Assembly (NCBI GenBank): GCA_035295125.1
Contig: DATGJP010000077.1
Span: 62,001 to 126,000 of the forward strand
Source: JAICMB01 sp035295125
Lineage (GTDB): Bacteria > Acidobacteriota > Terriglobia > Bryobacterales > Bryobacteraceae
Reading direction: 5' to 3'
DNA length: 64,000 nt
The notes below the pieces were generated by a model that did not search any database, was not told the origin of the DNA, and saw only the letters and a program-made list of their open reading frames with translations. This document shows, one piece after another, positions 9,761 to 17,869 of the stretch. Positions within the stretch are counted from its first letter, which is position 1. Each line of letters begins with the position of its first letter. The position numbers and the translations under genes are program-made.

Positions 9761-10384
9761 ATGAGTGAGACTGTAGCGGTTGATGGATCTTCGCTAGCGC
9801 CGGAATCCATTCGGATGATGGAGTATCTGAAAGAACGCTCGGGTGAAATAACTGCACAGGGGATTTGCGAACGGATTCGAGCCGCGGCAGGTGAGTTGGA
9901 GAAGGTAGTCGCCTCGATCTCCGCGGAAGACGCGCGGCGGCGTCCTCTCGCCGGGAAATGGACCATCGCCGAAGTGGTCGATCACATCACGCAGACGCAG
10001 ATCCGCGGCGCCGAGGAACTACGTCATCTCCTGGCCGGCCGCCGTCCGCCACTCCCGCCGGTCTACGAGGCCTTGAGGTCTGGCGCAGGGCAATGGGCCC
10101 CGTGGGAAATGCTCACCGCGGAGCTTCACGAGGCAAATCGGGAGATGGTTGCGGTACTCGAAAGCGCGCCGGCCGATTCGGCGCCTGCTGACGCGCCAAC
10201 CGTTCGGACGGTCATGGTCGCTTTACGGAAGGTTGACGACGGATCCATGAAGCCCCAGATCTGGTTCGCGGAACTGGGATGGAAGGAATACGCTCTGCTG
10301 CAGCGGCTTCACCTGCTCGATCATCGCACCCAGGTGAAGAACCTGCGCAAGGTGCTTTCAGAAAGTAACGCGGCGGCTGGATGA
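9761..10384 (+). CDS. DinB-family metal-binding protein
   Basis: A 207-residue protein. The family signatures are WTIAEVVDHI in the N-terminal half and LHLLDHRTQVKNLR near the end; their histidines, together with a central His, are the usual metal ligands of the DinB four-helix bundle. DinB proteins include bacillithiol or mycothiol transferases and many members of unknown function. The first ~35 residues are extra and hydrophilic. The gene starts 41 bases after the giant surface protein and has no obvious functional link to it. The substrate cannot be told from the sequence. Confidence 0.8.
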   Translation: MSETVAVDGSSLAPESIRMMEYLKERSGEITAQGICERIRAAAGELEKVVASISAEDARRRPLAGKWTIAEVVDHITQTQIRGAEELRHLLAGRRPPLPPVYEALRSGAGQWAPWEMLTAELHEANREMVAVLESAPADSAPADAPTVRTVMVALRKVDDGSMKPQIWFAELGWKEYALLQRLHLLDHRTQVKNLRKVLSESNAAAG

Positions 10385-10511
10385 TGCTTGCGTTTCCGCC
10401 TTAACTTTCCCGGTGAAGTCAAAACGCAGCCTGCTACACCCTTCCACATTCGTCCAAGCCTTCACTGGCTTTCCCCATTCGGATTCGCGATCCTGGGAGA
10501 TATCGCGCATT

Positions 10512-11315
10512 ATGGCCTTTAAGCTCCTCTTCGCTCTCTGCCTCCTCGCCTGTTATTGGCCCGCACGCGCGGCGACGAAGCTCATCGTCACCGTCACCGA
10601 ACAAAAGACCGGGCGCGCCATCACCGATCTGAAGGCGGCGGATTTCACGGTCCTGGACGACAAGACACCACGAACCGTGGAGTCCGCCGAAACGGCCGGC
10701 GGCGCCCTGGATATCATGTTACTGATCGACACTAGCATGGTAGGCGCCATGGTCCAGCCGCTCGCCGCCGACCTGATCGGGCAGCTCCAGCCGAAAGAGC
10801 AGATGGCGGTCGTATCCTTCCACTCCTCTGCCGATCTCATACAGGACTTTACCTCCAGCAAGCAACTTCTGAACGCCGCGGTCCAGAGCGTCAAATATGG
10901 CAACAGCCCCCGGGTGCTGGACGCGCTCTATGCCGCCCTCGACGGCGGTTTTCAATCGAGCGACTTCCGGCGGGTCGCCCTGGTGCTCACGACCGGCTTC
11001 GAAGCTCCTGGAAACATGGAAGAAAAGGACGTCGTCCGGCTGGCCCGAAAGAACGGGGTCTCCATCTTCCCGGTCTACGCGGTGGGGTCGGCGCGATCGC
11101 TTTTCGAGCGCCTGGCCCGTTACAGCGGCGGGGCCATCTTCAACGTCAGCGATATGAAAAAGGCTGGCGTCCAGAAACCCGGCGCCACCATTTTCGAAGC
11201 CATGCGCCAGCATTACGTCCTGACCATCAGCGGCAACCAGGACCCGGGCGAAAAGCTGAAAATCACCGTCAACCGCCCCGACAAGCTCAATGTTTCCGCG
11301 CTCATAACCGAGTAG
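10512..11315 (+). CDS. Secreted VWFA-related acidobacterial protein
   Basis: A 267-residue protein. I prefer the ATG at 10512, which starts a clean signal peptide (LLFALCLLACYWPARA), although the frame is open from 10413. A short beta domain (TEQKTGRAITDLKAADFTVL) precedes a von Willebrand A fold that starts at IMLLIDTS. This order matches the acidobacterial VWFA family known as TIGR03436. The metal-ion site looks degraded: the D-x-S-x-S motif reads DTSMV and the later aspartate position reads LTTGF. The protein is probably exported and may bind partners without a metal. It lies just upstream of the ECF operon. Confidence 0.85.
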   Translation: MAFKLLFALCLLACYWPARAATKLIVTVTEQKTGRAITDLKAADFTVLDDKTPRTVESAETAGGALDIMLLIDTSMVGAMVQPLAADLIGQLQPKEQMAVVSFHSSADLIQDFTSSKQLLNAAVQSVKYGNSPRVLDALYAALDGGFQSSDFRRVALVLTTGFEAPGNMEEKDVVRLARKNGVSIFPVYAVGSARSLFERLARYSGGAIFNVSDMKKAGVQKPGATIFEAMRQHYVLTISGNQDPGEKLKITVNRPDKLNVSALITE

Positions 11316-11333
11316 CGATGACCCGCCCCGAGT

Positions 11334-11362
11334 TGTAACCTTTCCGCGGAAGTGCGGTAATA
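11334..11362 (+). promoter_or_regulatory. Possible ECF-type promoter, possibly leaderless
   Basis: TGTAACC at 11334 resembles the AAC-centred -35 box of many ECF promoters. After a 16-base spacer comes GTAATA at 11357-11362. Transcription starting about 7 bases later would fall at the GTG start codon 11369, which has no Shine-Dalgarno sequence. Self-activation by the downstream sigma factor is plausible but rests on a single short match. Confidence 0.3.
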
Positions 11363-11368
11363 CCATAC

Positions 11369-11917
11369 GTGTACGAAGCACCGGACAGCAGTCTGATGCG
11401 CCGGGTTCGCGAGGGTGACCTCGGCAGCCTGGCGCTGTTATTTGAGCGCCACCATCGATCGCTTTTCAACTACTTCGTACATTTGAACGGCAATCGCGAT
11501 TTAAGCGAAGACCTTGTTCAGGACGTGTTTTTTCGTATGTTGAAATACCGCCAAACCTATCAACCCGACAAATCGTTCACGGCCTGGATGTACCAGATCG
11601 CCCGCAACGCCCAGACCGACACGTCGCGGAAGCGCCGGTTTGAGGTGGAACTGGGCGACACGGATTACGGCAGTGTTCACCCTATTGACGAGCGGCTCAC
11701 TCGCGATCAGCAGGTAGCGCTACTGCGCCGGGCCATTGGCCGCCTGCCGGTGGACAAGCGCGAGCTACTCATCCTGAGCCGGTATCAAAACCTGAAATAC
11801 GAAGACATTGCCTCCATCCTGGGGGTCGACGTCGGGACGGTCAAGGTCCGCGTATATCGCGCGGTTCGGGCATTGGGCCAGATTTTCTTCGAGTTGGCCG
11901 GGGAGAAGACAGCATGA
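11369..11917 (+). CDS. ECF sigma-70 family sigma factor
   Basis: A 182-residue protein with a GTG start. Region 2 is clear: LFERHHRSLFNYF, then DLSEDLVQDVFFRML and FTAWMYQIARNAQTD. Region 4 carries LPVDKRELLILSRYQNLKYEDIA followed by the DNA-recognition helix VDVGTVKVRVYRAV. It binds core RNA polymerase and directs it to ECF promoters. The stop codon overlaps the next start as ATGA, so the anti-sigma gene is translationally coupled. The order sigma, zinc-finger anti-sigma, two DUF4097 proteins is a compact signalling operon. Confidence 0.93.
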   Translation: MYEAPDSSLMRRVREGDLGSLALLFERHHRSLFNYFVHLNGNRDLSEDLVQDVFFRMLKYRQTYQPDKSFTAWMYQIARNAQTDTSRKRRFEVELGDTDYGSVHPIDERLTRDQQVALLRRAIGRLPVDKRELLILSRYQNLKYEDIASILGVDVGTVKVRVYRAVRALGQIFFELAGEKTA

Positions 11918-12696
11918 ATTGCGAAGACGCACGGCGTAATTTCGCCGAATATTGGCACGGCACGTTGGATTCCGCCGGCATGGATGCCTTGGAGTCGCAC
12001 CTCAAGGTGTGCGAGGGCTGCCGGGCCGAAGCGGATGGTTTGAAAGAGATTTGGGGCGCTCTCGGGGAGATGCCCGAAGAGCAGCCGGGAATTGGTTTGC
12101 GGTCGCGTTTCTATGCATCGCTTCGCGATTGGGAGCAGCACGAGATCGCGCGCCGGCACCGGTCCTGGTGGATGCCGCACCCCATGATTCAGATTGCAGC
12201 CGGGTTAGTCATCCTGGTGTCCGGCCTCGTCATTGGAAATCTGACCGCGCGCAATGCCGTATCGAATCCGGGGCAAGTCGCGCAACTGGAAAAAGAGGTA
12301 AACAGCATGAGGCAATTGGTAACGCTTTCACTGCTGCAGCAGCAGAACGCAAGCGATCGCTTGCGGGGGGTAACGTGGTCGTACCGGGTCGAGCAGTCGG
12401 ATAGCGAAGTGCTCGCGGCGCTGCTCACAGCCGTCAATCACGATCCGAACGTTAATGTACGGCTGGCCGCGGTGGATGCGCTGCACAACTTTGCAGACAG
12501 CCCGGTGGGACGGCGCGGACTGGTGCAGGCGCTGGGAAAGCAGACGTCACCGCTGGTCCAGATCGCGATCCTGGATCAGATCGTCGATTTGCACGATAAG
12601 ACGGCGTCGCCTGCGATTCAAAAGCTGGCCGAAACCGCGGAGTTGAACCCGGAAGTGAAAGAACACGCCACCTGGGCGTTGAGGCAACTGCAATGA
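11914..12696 (+). CDS. Anti-sigma factor: zinc finger, one membrane helix, HEAT repeats
   Basis: A 260-residue protein. Residues 3-36 form a zf-HC2 anti-sigma domain (Cys3, His29, Cys33, Cys36 in HLKVCEGC), known to hold ECF sigma factors inactive. A membrane helix spans about residues 92-112 (IQIAAGLVILVSGLVIGNL). After a short coiled segment, residues ~165-258 are HEAT-like helical repeats (NVNVRLAAVDALHNFADS, then a second and third unit), which would lie outside the membrane. The HEAT module is an unusual sensor half for this family. The gene overlaps its neighbours by 4 bases on both sides. Confidence 0.88.
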   Translation: MNCEDARRNFAEYWHGTLDSAGMDALESHLKVCEGCRAEADGLKEIWGALGEMPEEQPGIGLRSRFYASLRDWEQHEIARRHRSWWMPHPMIQIAAGLVILVSGLVIGNLTARNAVSNPGQVAQLEKEVNSMRQLVTLSLLQQQNASDRLRGVTWSYRVEQSDSEVLAALLTAVNHDPNVNVRLAAVDALHNFADSPVGRRGLVQALGKQTSPLVQIAILDQIVDLHDKTASPAIQKLAETAELNPEVKEHATWALRQLQ

Positions 12697-13544
12697 GATG
12701 GGTTCTGGCATTGGCCGCCGCGGCCCTGACTTTGAGCGCCGCCGACTTGGAGCAGCACGAGACCATTCAAAAGACTTTCTCCGGCTCGAAGAGTATTGAA
12801 ATCGACAACGTCTATGGGTCGATTCACGCGACGGGGTATAGCGGCCGTGACCTCGTGGTCGAGGCAAAGAAGACCACTATCGCCGATGACAACGAACGCG
12901 CCGCGGCGGCCGGCCGCGAGGTGAAACTGGACGTCACCGATACCGGCGGCGAGGTGAAGATGTATGTCGATGGGCCGTTTCGCTGCAATTGCGATAACCA
13001 CGAGAGTTTTCGTACGCGGCATGAAATGCATGAACATGGGCACCGCGGATACAAGGTGGTCTACGACTTCGAAGTCAAGGTGCCCGCCGGCGCGGCGGTG
13101 TATCTCGGCACCATCAACGAAGGCAAGATCCTTGTGGACGGCACCTCCGGCGATTTCGACATCGAGAACATCAACGGAGGCGTGCAGATGAACGATGTAT
13201 CGGGTTCAGGCCGCGTCTACGCGCTGAATGGCGGCGTACACGTGACCTTCACAAAGAATCCCGAACACAACTCCTACTTCGGCTCGTTGAACGGTGTGGT
13301 GGACGTGGCTTTTCAACCGAATCTGTCGGCCGATGTACGGGTGAAGAATTTCAATGGTGGGGTGTATACCGATTTTCAGGTGGCATCGCTTCCGGTGCTA
13401 CCGGCAACCGCTGAGCATCGGGATGGCAAGTGGGTGTATCGCAGCAAAGATTTTCAGGGCTTCCGAATCGGGAACGGGGGTCCGGAGTACAAATTCGACG
13501 GTTTCAACGGAAACATACAAATCAAGAATCGAGGCAAGCAGTGA
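12693..13544 (+). CDS. DUF4097 beta-helix-like exported protein, first copy
   Basis: A 283-residue protein with a signal peptide (WVLALAAAALTLSA). It has repeated short strands of the type G-x-I-x-V/A-x-G and N-G-G-V-x-x-x-x, as in DUF4097 putative adhesins: EIDNVYGSIHATGYSGRDLV, then INGGVQMNDVSGSGRVYALN. A His- and Cys-rich insertion (CNCDNHESF, then HEMHEHGH) around residues 98-118 could bind metal and is missing from the second copy. It is probably the envelope output of the ECF sigma operon. Its function is not known for the family. Confidence 0.8.
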   Translation: MRWVLALAAAALTLSAADLEQHETIQKTFSGSKSIEIDNVYGSIHATGYSGRDLVVEAKKTTIADDNERAAAAGREVKLDVTDTGGEVKMYVDGPFRCNCDNHESFRTRHEMHEHGHRGYKVVYDFEVKVPAGAAVYLGTINEGKILVDGTSGDFDIENINGGVQMNDVSGSGRVYALNGGVHVTFTKNPEHNSYFGSLNGVVDVAFQPNLSADVRVKNFNGGVYTDFQVASLPVLPATAEHRDGKWVYRSKDFQGFRIGNGGPEYKFDGFNGNIQIKNRGKQ

Positions 13545-14341
13545 AGACTTTAAGTTTGGTGGTGTTGGGTGCGGCGTTTGCCGCTTGGGGGCAGGATGCG
13601 GGGCGTGTCAAGATCCCCTTTAGCGATCCTTCCCGTCCGAAGACTGTAAAGGTTAATTTGATCATGGGGAGCATCACGGTGAAAGGTTACGCCGGAAATG
13701 AGGTGCTCGTCGATGTGAGCGGCGATAGCGAACGCCACCGCGACCGGGGTGATGCTCCTCCGGGCATGCGTCGCATCGACGCGTTCGGTGGAGGCTTCCA
13801 GGCGGAGGAGTCGGAGAACACCGTCTCGATCACGGCGAATCCGAATCGCCACTCCGATCTGAGCATTCAGGTGCCGGTAAACACCTCTTTGAAACTCAGC
13901 ACGATCAATGGCGGGTTTGTCGAAGTGGACGGAGTGAATGGCGACCTCGACGTCAACAATACGAATGGAAAAATCACGCTGACGCACGTCTCCGGCGCGG
14001 TGGTAGCTCACGCTTTGAACGGGAAGCTGATCGCGGAGCTGGATCGGGTGGATGCCGGCAAGGCGATGTCGTTCAGCTCGCTCAATGGCAATATCGACGT
14101 GACGCTTCCCGCCAGCATGAAAGCGAACGTCAAGATGCGCTCCGATAACGGTGAGATCTATAGCGATTTTGATGTGAAGGTGGATGGTTCCGCGAAGCCC
14201 GTGGTTGAGGACAATCGCTCCGAACGGGGCCGGTACCGGGTCAAGATCGATCGCACGGTGTTCGGGACGATCAACGGCGGTGGACCGGACATCCAGTTCA
14301 CCACGTTCAATGGAAATATCTATATCCGCAAAGGCAAGTGA
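13541..14341 (+). CDS. DUF4097 beta-helix-like exported protein, second copy
   Basis: A 266-residue paralogue of the preceding gene. It starts with GTG at 13541, overlapping the previous stop as GTGA; the frame is open further upstream inside the preceding gene, but the signal peptide (LSLVVLGAAFAAWG) fixes this start. It shares the pattern of short strands (MGSITVKGYAGNEVLVDVSG, TINGGFVEVDGVNGDLDV, TFNGNIYIRKGK at the C-terminus). The tandem pair, coupled to sigma and anti-sigma, suggests both products are made in one response. No catalytic motif was seen. Confidence 0.8.
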   Translation: MKTLSLVVLGAAFAAWGQDAGRVKIPFSDPSRPKTVKVNLIMGSITVKGYAGNEVLVDVSGDSERHRDRGDAPPGMRRIDAFGGGFQAEESENTVSITANPNRHSDLSIQVPVNTSLKLSTINGGFVEVDGVNGDLDVNNTNGKITLTHVSGAVVAHALNGKLIAELDRVDAGKAMSFSSLNGNIDVTLPASMKANVKMRSDNGEIYSDFDVKVDGSAKPVVEDNRSERGRYRVKIDRTVFGTINGGGPDIQFTTFNGNIYIRKGK

Positions 14342-14371
14342 ATGAGGCGTATGGACTGTGTATGCGGTAAC

Positions 14372-14409
14372 GCAGCCTTTAGGCTGCCCATGTGCCGGCT
14401 GCAGCCGGC
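14372..14409. repeat. Two adjacent perfect inverted repeats
   Basis: GCAGCC-TTTA-GGCTGC spans 14372-14387, and the 16-base palindrome GCCGGCTGCAGCCGGC spans 14394-14409. They lie in the gap between the DUF4097 operon and glgC, next to a copy of the 48-bp repeat. No T-run follows, so they are not clear rho-independent terminators. They look like REP-type palindromes. Confidence 0.6.
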
Positions 14410-14447
14410 GGGACAGTCCTTGCACTCCACGCGCAGTTTTCGACCGG

Positions 14448-14495
14448 GCCTTTGGACCTCACCAGGAACGCGCAGGCGAAACCGCCTGCGCCTCC
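14448..14495 (+). repeat. 48-bp palindromic intergenic repeat, copy A
   Basis: The unit begins GCCTTTGGACCTCACC and ends with the stem GCGCAGGCG, loop AAAC, CGCCTGCGC, then CTCC. Two more copies lie at 19557-19604 (inverted) and 19713-19760. By eye, copies agree at about 42-43 of 48 positions. The stem is kept in all three. Confidence 0.8.
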
Positions 14496-14585
14496 TTTCC
14501 AACTCGATCGAGCGTTTACCGTACCTCTGCATGTCGCCAAAAAGTAACTTTGTAGTCCGCCCCAAAAGGCTACACTCGTTAGAGC

Positions 14586-15827
14586 ATGCAGAACGTTCTC
14601 GCCATCCTGCTGGCGGGTGGCGTGGGTGAACGTCTTTCACCCCTCACCCAGAACACAGCCAAGCCCGCCGTACCCTTCGGCGGGGCCTACCGCATCATCG
14701 ATTTCACACTTTCCAATTGCATTAATTCCGATATTCGCCGCATCTTTATTCTGACGATGTACAAGGCGCTCGAGCTGACGCGGCATATCCGCGAAGGCTG
14801 GACGATATTCAGCGGCGAATTGAATGAGTTCATCGAAGTCATCCCTCCGATGAAGCGTGTTCACGCAGATTGGTATCTCGGCACGGCCGACGCTGTGTAC
14901 CAGAACATCGAAAGCGTGGCCGTCGAGAGTCCGGATTTAACCTTGATCCTCGCGGGCGACCAGATCTACAAGATGGATTACCACGAGATGGTCGACCTGC
15001 ACATACGGAGTGAGGCCGACATCACAATTGCCACCATTCAGATCCCACCGGAGGAGGCGCCTCGCTTCGGCATCGTGGATATCGATGCGGAACGCCGCGT
15101 GATCGGATTTGAGGAGAAGCCGAAGCACGGCAACCCGACGCGCTCGGTCTTTAATCGCGACATGGTTAGCGCATCCATGGGCATCTATGTGTTCAATACG
15201 AAGAAGCTCATCGAAGCCCTGGTGGAAGACGCCGCCGATCCGAATTCGTCGCACGATTTCGGAAAGGACGTGTTGCCGGCATGGATTCAACGCGCCAACA
15301 TAATGGCTTACGATTTTCGCGACTTGAACCAGAAAACCGTGCGCTATTGGAGGGACGTCGGCACGCTGGATGCCTATTATGAGGCGAACATGGACCTCGT
15401 CAACGTAACGCCGGAATTTAATCTGTACGACAAGAAATGGCCGGTGCGGACCCGCCTCGTGCAGCAACCTCCCGCGAAATTTGTGTTTGCTCACGAGGGG
15501 CGTCGCATGGGTGTCGCGATGGACTCCATCGTGTCCGCTGGCTGTATCGTTTCCGGAGGGCGGGTCACGCGCAGCGTCCTGTCGCCGGGCGTGCGTGTCA
15601 ACAGTTATTGCGAAGTCGACAATTGCATCCTCATGTCGAACTGCGAAATCGGGCGGTATAGCCGTCTCACACGGACCATTGTGCCCGCCGGCGTCATGAT
15701 TCCGGAAAACAGCGTGATCGGTTATGACCTGGAGAAAGACCGCGACAAAGGCTACACGATCAGCGATTCAGGAGTGGTTGTGGTTCCGCCCCCGCCCGAC
15801 ACTATAGTCAATGGCCGCGGTCAGTAA
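14586..15827 (+). CDS. glgC: Glucose-1-phosphate adenylyltransferase
   Basis: A 413-residue enzyme of normal family length. It makes ADP-glucose from glucose-1-phosphate and ATP, the committed step of bacterial glycogen synthesis. The nucleotide-binding signature lies at residues ~8-27 (LLAGGVGERLSPLT, then AKPAVPFGG). WYLGTADAVYQN, FEEKP and the YWRDVGT motif follow. The C-terminal ~110 residues are the left-handed beta-helix with hexapeptide-like repeats. There is no obvious operon partner; the 3' end overlaps the convergent peptidase gene by 7 bases. A glucoamylase gene at 54.6 kb suggests glycogen turnover, though the two are far apart. Confidence 0.95.
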   Translation: MQNVLAILLAGGVGERLSPLTQNTAKPAVPFGGAYRIIDFTLSNCINSDIRRIFILTMYKALELTRHIREGWTIFSGELNEFIEVIPPMKRVHADWYLGTADAVYQNIESVAVESPDLTLILAGDQIYKMDYHEMVDLHIRSEADITIATIQIPPEEAPRFGIVDIDAERRVIGFEEKPKHGNPTRSVFNRDMVSASMGIYVFNTKKLIEALVEDAADPNSSHDFGKDVLPAWIQRANIMAYDFRDLNQKTVRYWRDVGTLDAYYEANMDLVNVTPEFNLYDKKWPVRTRLVQQPPAKFVFAHEGRRMGVAMDSIVSAGCIVSGGRVTRSVLSPGVRVNSYCEVDNCILMSNCEIGRYSRLTRTIVPAGVMIPENSVIGYDLEKDRDKGYTISDSGVVVVPPPPDTIVNGRGQ

Positions 15828-17764
15828 TGATCCCCGCCGGAGGTGGCGCTTCCCTGCGCCGGATTCACATACGTATCGAACCAAGCCACGATTCGGGTCA
15901 GCATATCCACCCTGTGTTTCTCCTCGCGGAAGCCGTGCGGCTCGCGAGGATACAGCACCAGTTCCGCTTTGACGCCATAACGCTTCAAAGCGCGGTATAA
16001 CGCCTGGCTCTGGCCCATCGGATCGGTAGTATCGGCTTCGCCCTGCAGAATCAGCGTGGGCGTGCGAGCGTTCTTGATGAACGTCTGCGGTGAGCTGTGC
16101 GCGAAGTTCTCGGGATGCTCATAAGGCAGCCCAAAGAACCATTCGTCATACGCGGATCCCCGTTCGGTGCCAAACTCCGCGGCAAGGTCGAAGAGTCCCG
16201 CGCCGGAAACCGCGGCTTTGAATCGATTGGTCTGCGTGATGGCCCACTCCGACATGTACCCGCCGTACGACCATCCTCCGATACCCAGCCGGGCCGGATC
16301 GGCGATGCCTCGATTCACGAGATCGTCAACACCGGCCATAAGGTCCTTGAAATCGGCACCACCCCAGTCGTTGCGGTTCATTTCAATGAACTTCTCGCCG
16401 TAGCCGACGGAGCCGCGAATGTTCGCGTAGAACACCGCATAGCCACGAGCCGCGAGCAATTGCCCCCAGGGTTCGAAACGATCACGCCACGCGCCAGTCG
16501 GCCCGCCATGGACCAGAACGATTGTCGGAAGCTTGGCGCCGGCGGCCGCATTTTTGGGCCGTAGCAGACCCGCTTCGATCTGCACGCCATCGAAACTCTT
16601 GTATTTGTAGATCTCCATCGGCTGTAGCGGAATGTCGGCTAACGACCGGTTGAAATGGGTGACCGCGGCGGGATCCTTTCCGGCTTCCGCCAGCCAGATC
16701 TCGGGGAGGCGCGTCGAGCTCTCGCCCACAAATGCGACCACGCCTTTAGAATTCACCGCGAACCCCGCGGGAGTCACGTTCATCTTTGGAAGTATCGTTC
16801 GAGGGGCACCGGCGACTTCCTCAATGCTGGAACCGAAGCCCTCGGCAACCAGCGCCACGGGCGTCTTCTCCCGCCATTGAAAGTCCATGACCGGGCGGTC
16901 GAGCATCTTGCCGGAAAGGTTACGAGCTTCGCCGCCTTCGAGCGGTTGCACCCAGAGATCGTGTGCCTCCGGGCCTTCGCCCTGCGAACCGACGTATCCA
17001 AACTGGGATCCATCCGGGGCAATCCGTAAACCGTGAATTGGCAGGCGTGGCGTGGCGTGCACCTTAACGGCCCCATCCGAAAGCGCGATGGTCACGACTC
17101 GTTCGGTGAACTGATCGGATTCGGGCTTGTCGGTAGCAACCGCGAGGAGCCGGTCCCCGGCAGGCAGCCACTCCATCTCATTGATCTTCCAGGGAGTCTT
17201 GGTCAGCTGGCGCACTTTCTCGGCAGCGAGATCGACTGTCCAAAGACGGGCCGGCCTATCATCGCGATCCTCCACCCGCGCATCGTCTTTGTCGCGCTCC
17301 TTCTTCTCCGCGGCGTCGTCTTTCGGCTCGCCGGATAGAAAGGCAATTTGTTTGCCGTCGGGCGACCAGCGGAACGATTGCACTGCGTTTTTGCCGGAGG
17401 TCACACGCGTCGCTTCGCCTCCGTCCGCCGGCATCTTCCAGATCTGCATCCGCTCCTCCCGGTCGGAGAGAAACGCCAGGGTGCGGCCGTCCGGCGACCA
17501 CCGCGGCTCGCGCTCCGTTTTTGCGGATGATGTGAATTGCCGGACTTCCCGGGAGGACAAATAGAGCACCCAGATGTGCGATTGCGGAGCGGTACCTTTA
17601 ATCGGCTCACTCACGACGAAGGCTACCCGCGAGCCGTCCGGTGAGAACCGTAACTCCGAGATGCGCCGTTCCGTGACGGCCACGGCGGGGGTGAGTTGAG
17701 TCGGATTATCTGCGAGAACGGGAAACAATGACAGTGCGGTGAACAAAGCAATTCGCGGAAGCAT
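15821..17764 (-). CDS. S9-family (prolyl oligopeptidase-type) exported peptidase
   Basis: A 647-residue protein. I chose the ATG at 17764, which gives a signal peptide (ALFTALSLFPVLA); the frame extends upstream to 17881. The N-terminal ~380 residues are a beta-propeller with TolB-like SPDG blades (FSPDGSRVAF, WSPDGRTLAF, WSPDGKQIAF). A charged insertion (DDAAEKKERDKDD) sits around residues 178-190. The C-terminal alpha/beta hydrolase carries GGWSYGGY with Ser about 499, Asp in GEADTTDP (about 578) and His in REPHGF (about 610). It probably trims peptides in the periplasm; specificity is unknown. Confidence 0.92.
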   Translation of the reverse strand: MLPRIALFTALSLFPVLADNPTQLTPAVAVTERRISELRFSPDGSRVAFVVSEPIKGTAPQSHIWVLYLSSREVRQFTSSAKTEREPRWSPDGRTLAFLSDREERMQIWKMPADGGEATRVTSGKNAVQSFRWSPDGKQIAFLSGEPKDDAAEKKERDKDDARVEDRDDRPARLWTVDLAAEKVRQLTKTPWKINEMEWLPAGDRLLAVATDKPESDQFTERVVTIALSDGAVKVHATPRLPIHGLRIAPDGSQFGYVGSQGEGPEAHDLWVQPLEGGEARNLSGKMLDRPVMDFQWREKTPVALVAEGFGSSIEEVAGAPRTILPKMNVTPAGFAVNSKGVVAFVGESSTRLPEIWLAEAGKDPAAVTHFNRSLADIPLQPMEIYKYKSFDGVQIEAGLLRPKNAAAGAKLPTIVLVHGGPTGAWRDRFEPWGQLLAARGYAVFYANIRGSVGYGEKFIEMNRNDWGGADFKDLMAGVDDLVNRGIADPARLGIGGWSYGGYMSEWAITQTNRFKAAVSGAGLFDLAAEFGTERGSAYDEWFFGLPYEHPENFAHSSPQTFIKNARTPTLILQGEADTTDPMGQSQALYRALKRYGVKAELVLYPREPHGFREEKHRVDMLTRIVAWFDTYVNPAQGSATSGGDHY

Positions 17765-17869
17765 TCTGGTTGGCAGTATACAGTACCAGGGGTACCAAGC
17801 GTCCATACATTCCGAGCCCGGAAGTCCTTTCCCCTTCCAGCCCGGCGGATTAGAATTCTTAGTGTCCTT

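Noticed and set aside
14342..14629. Open frames of 65-95 codons between the DUF4097 operon and glgC
   Set aside because: They run through palindromic repeats and into glgC, with no ribosome site or family pattern.
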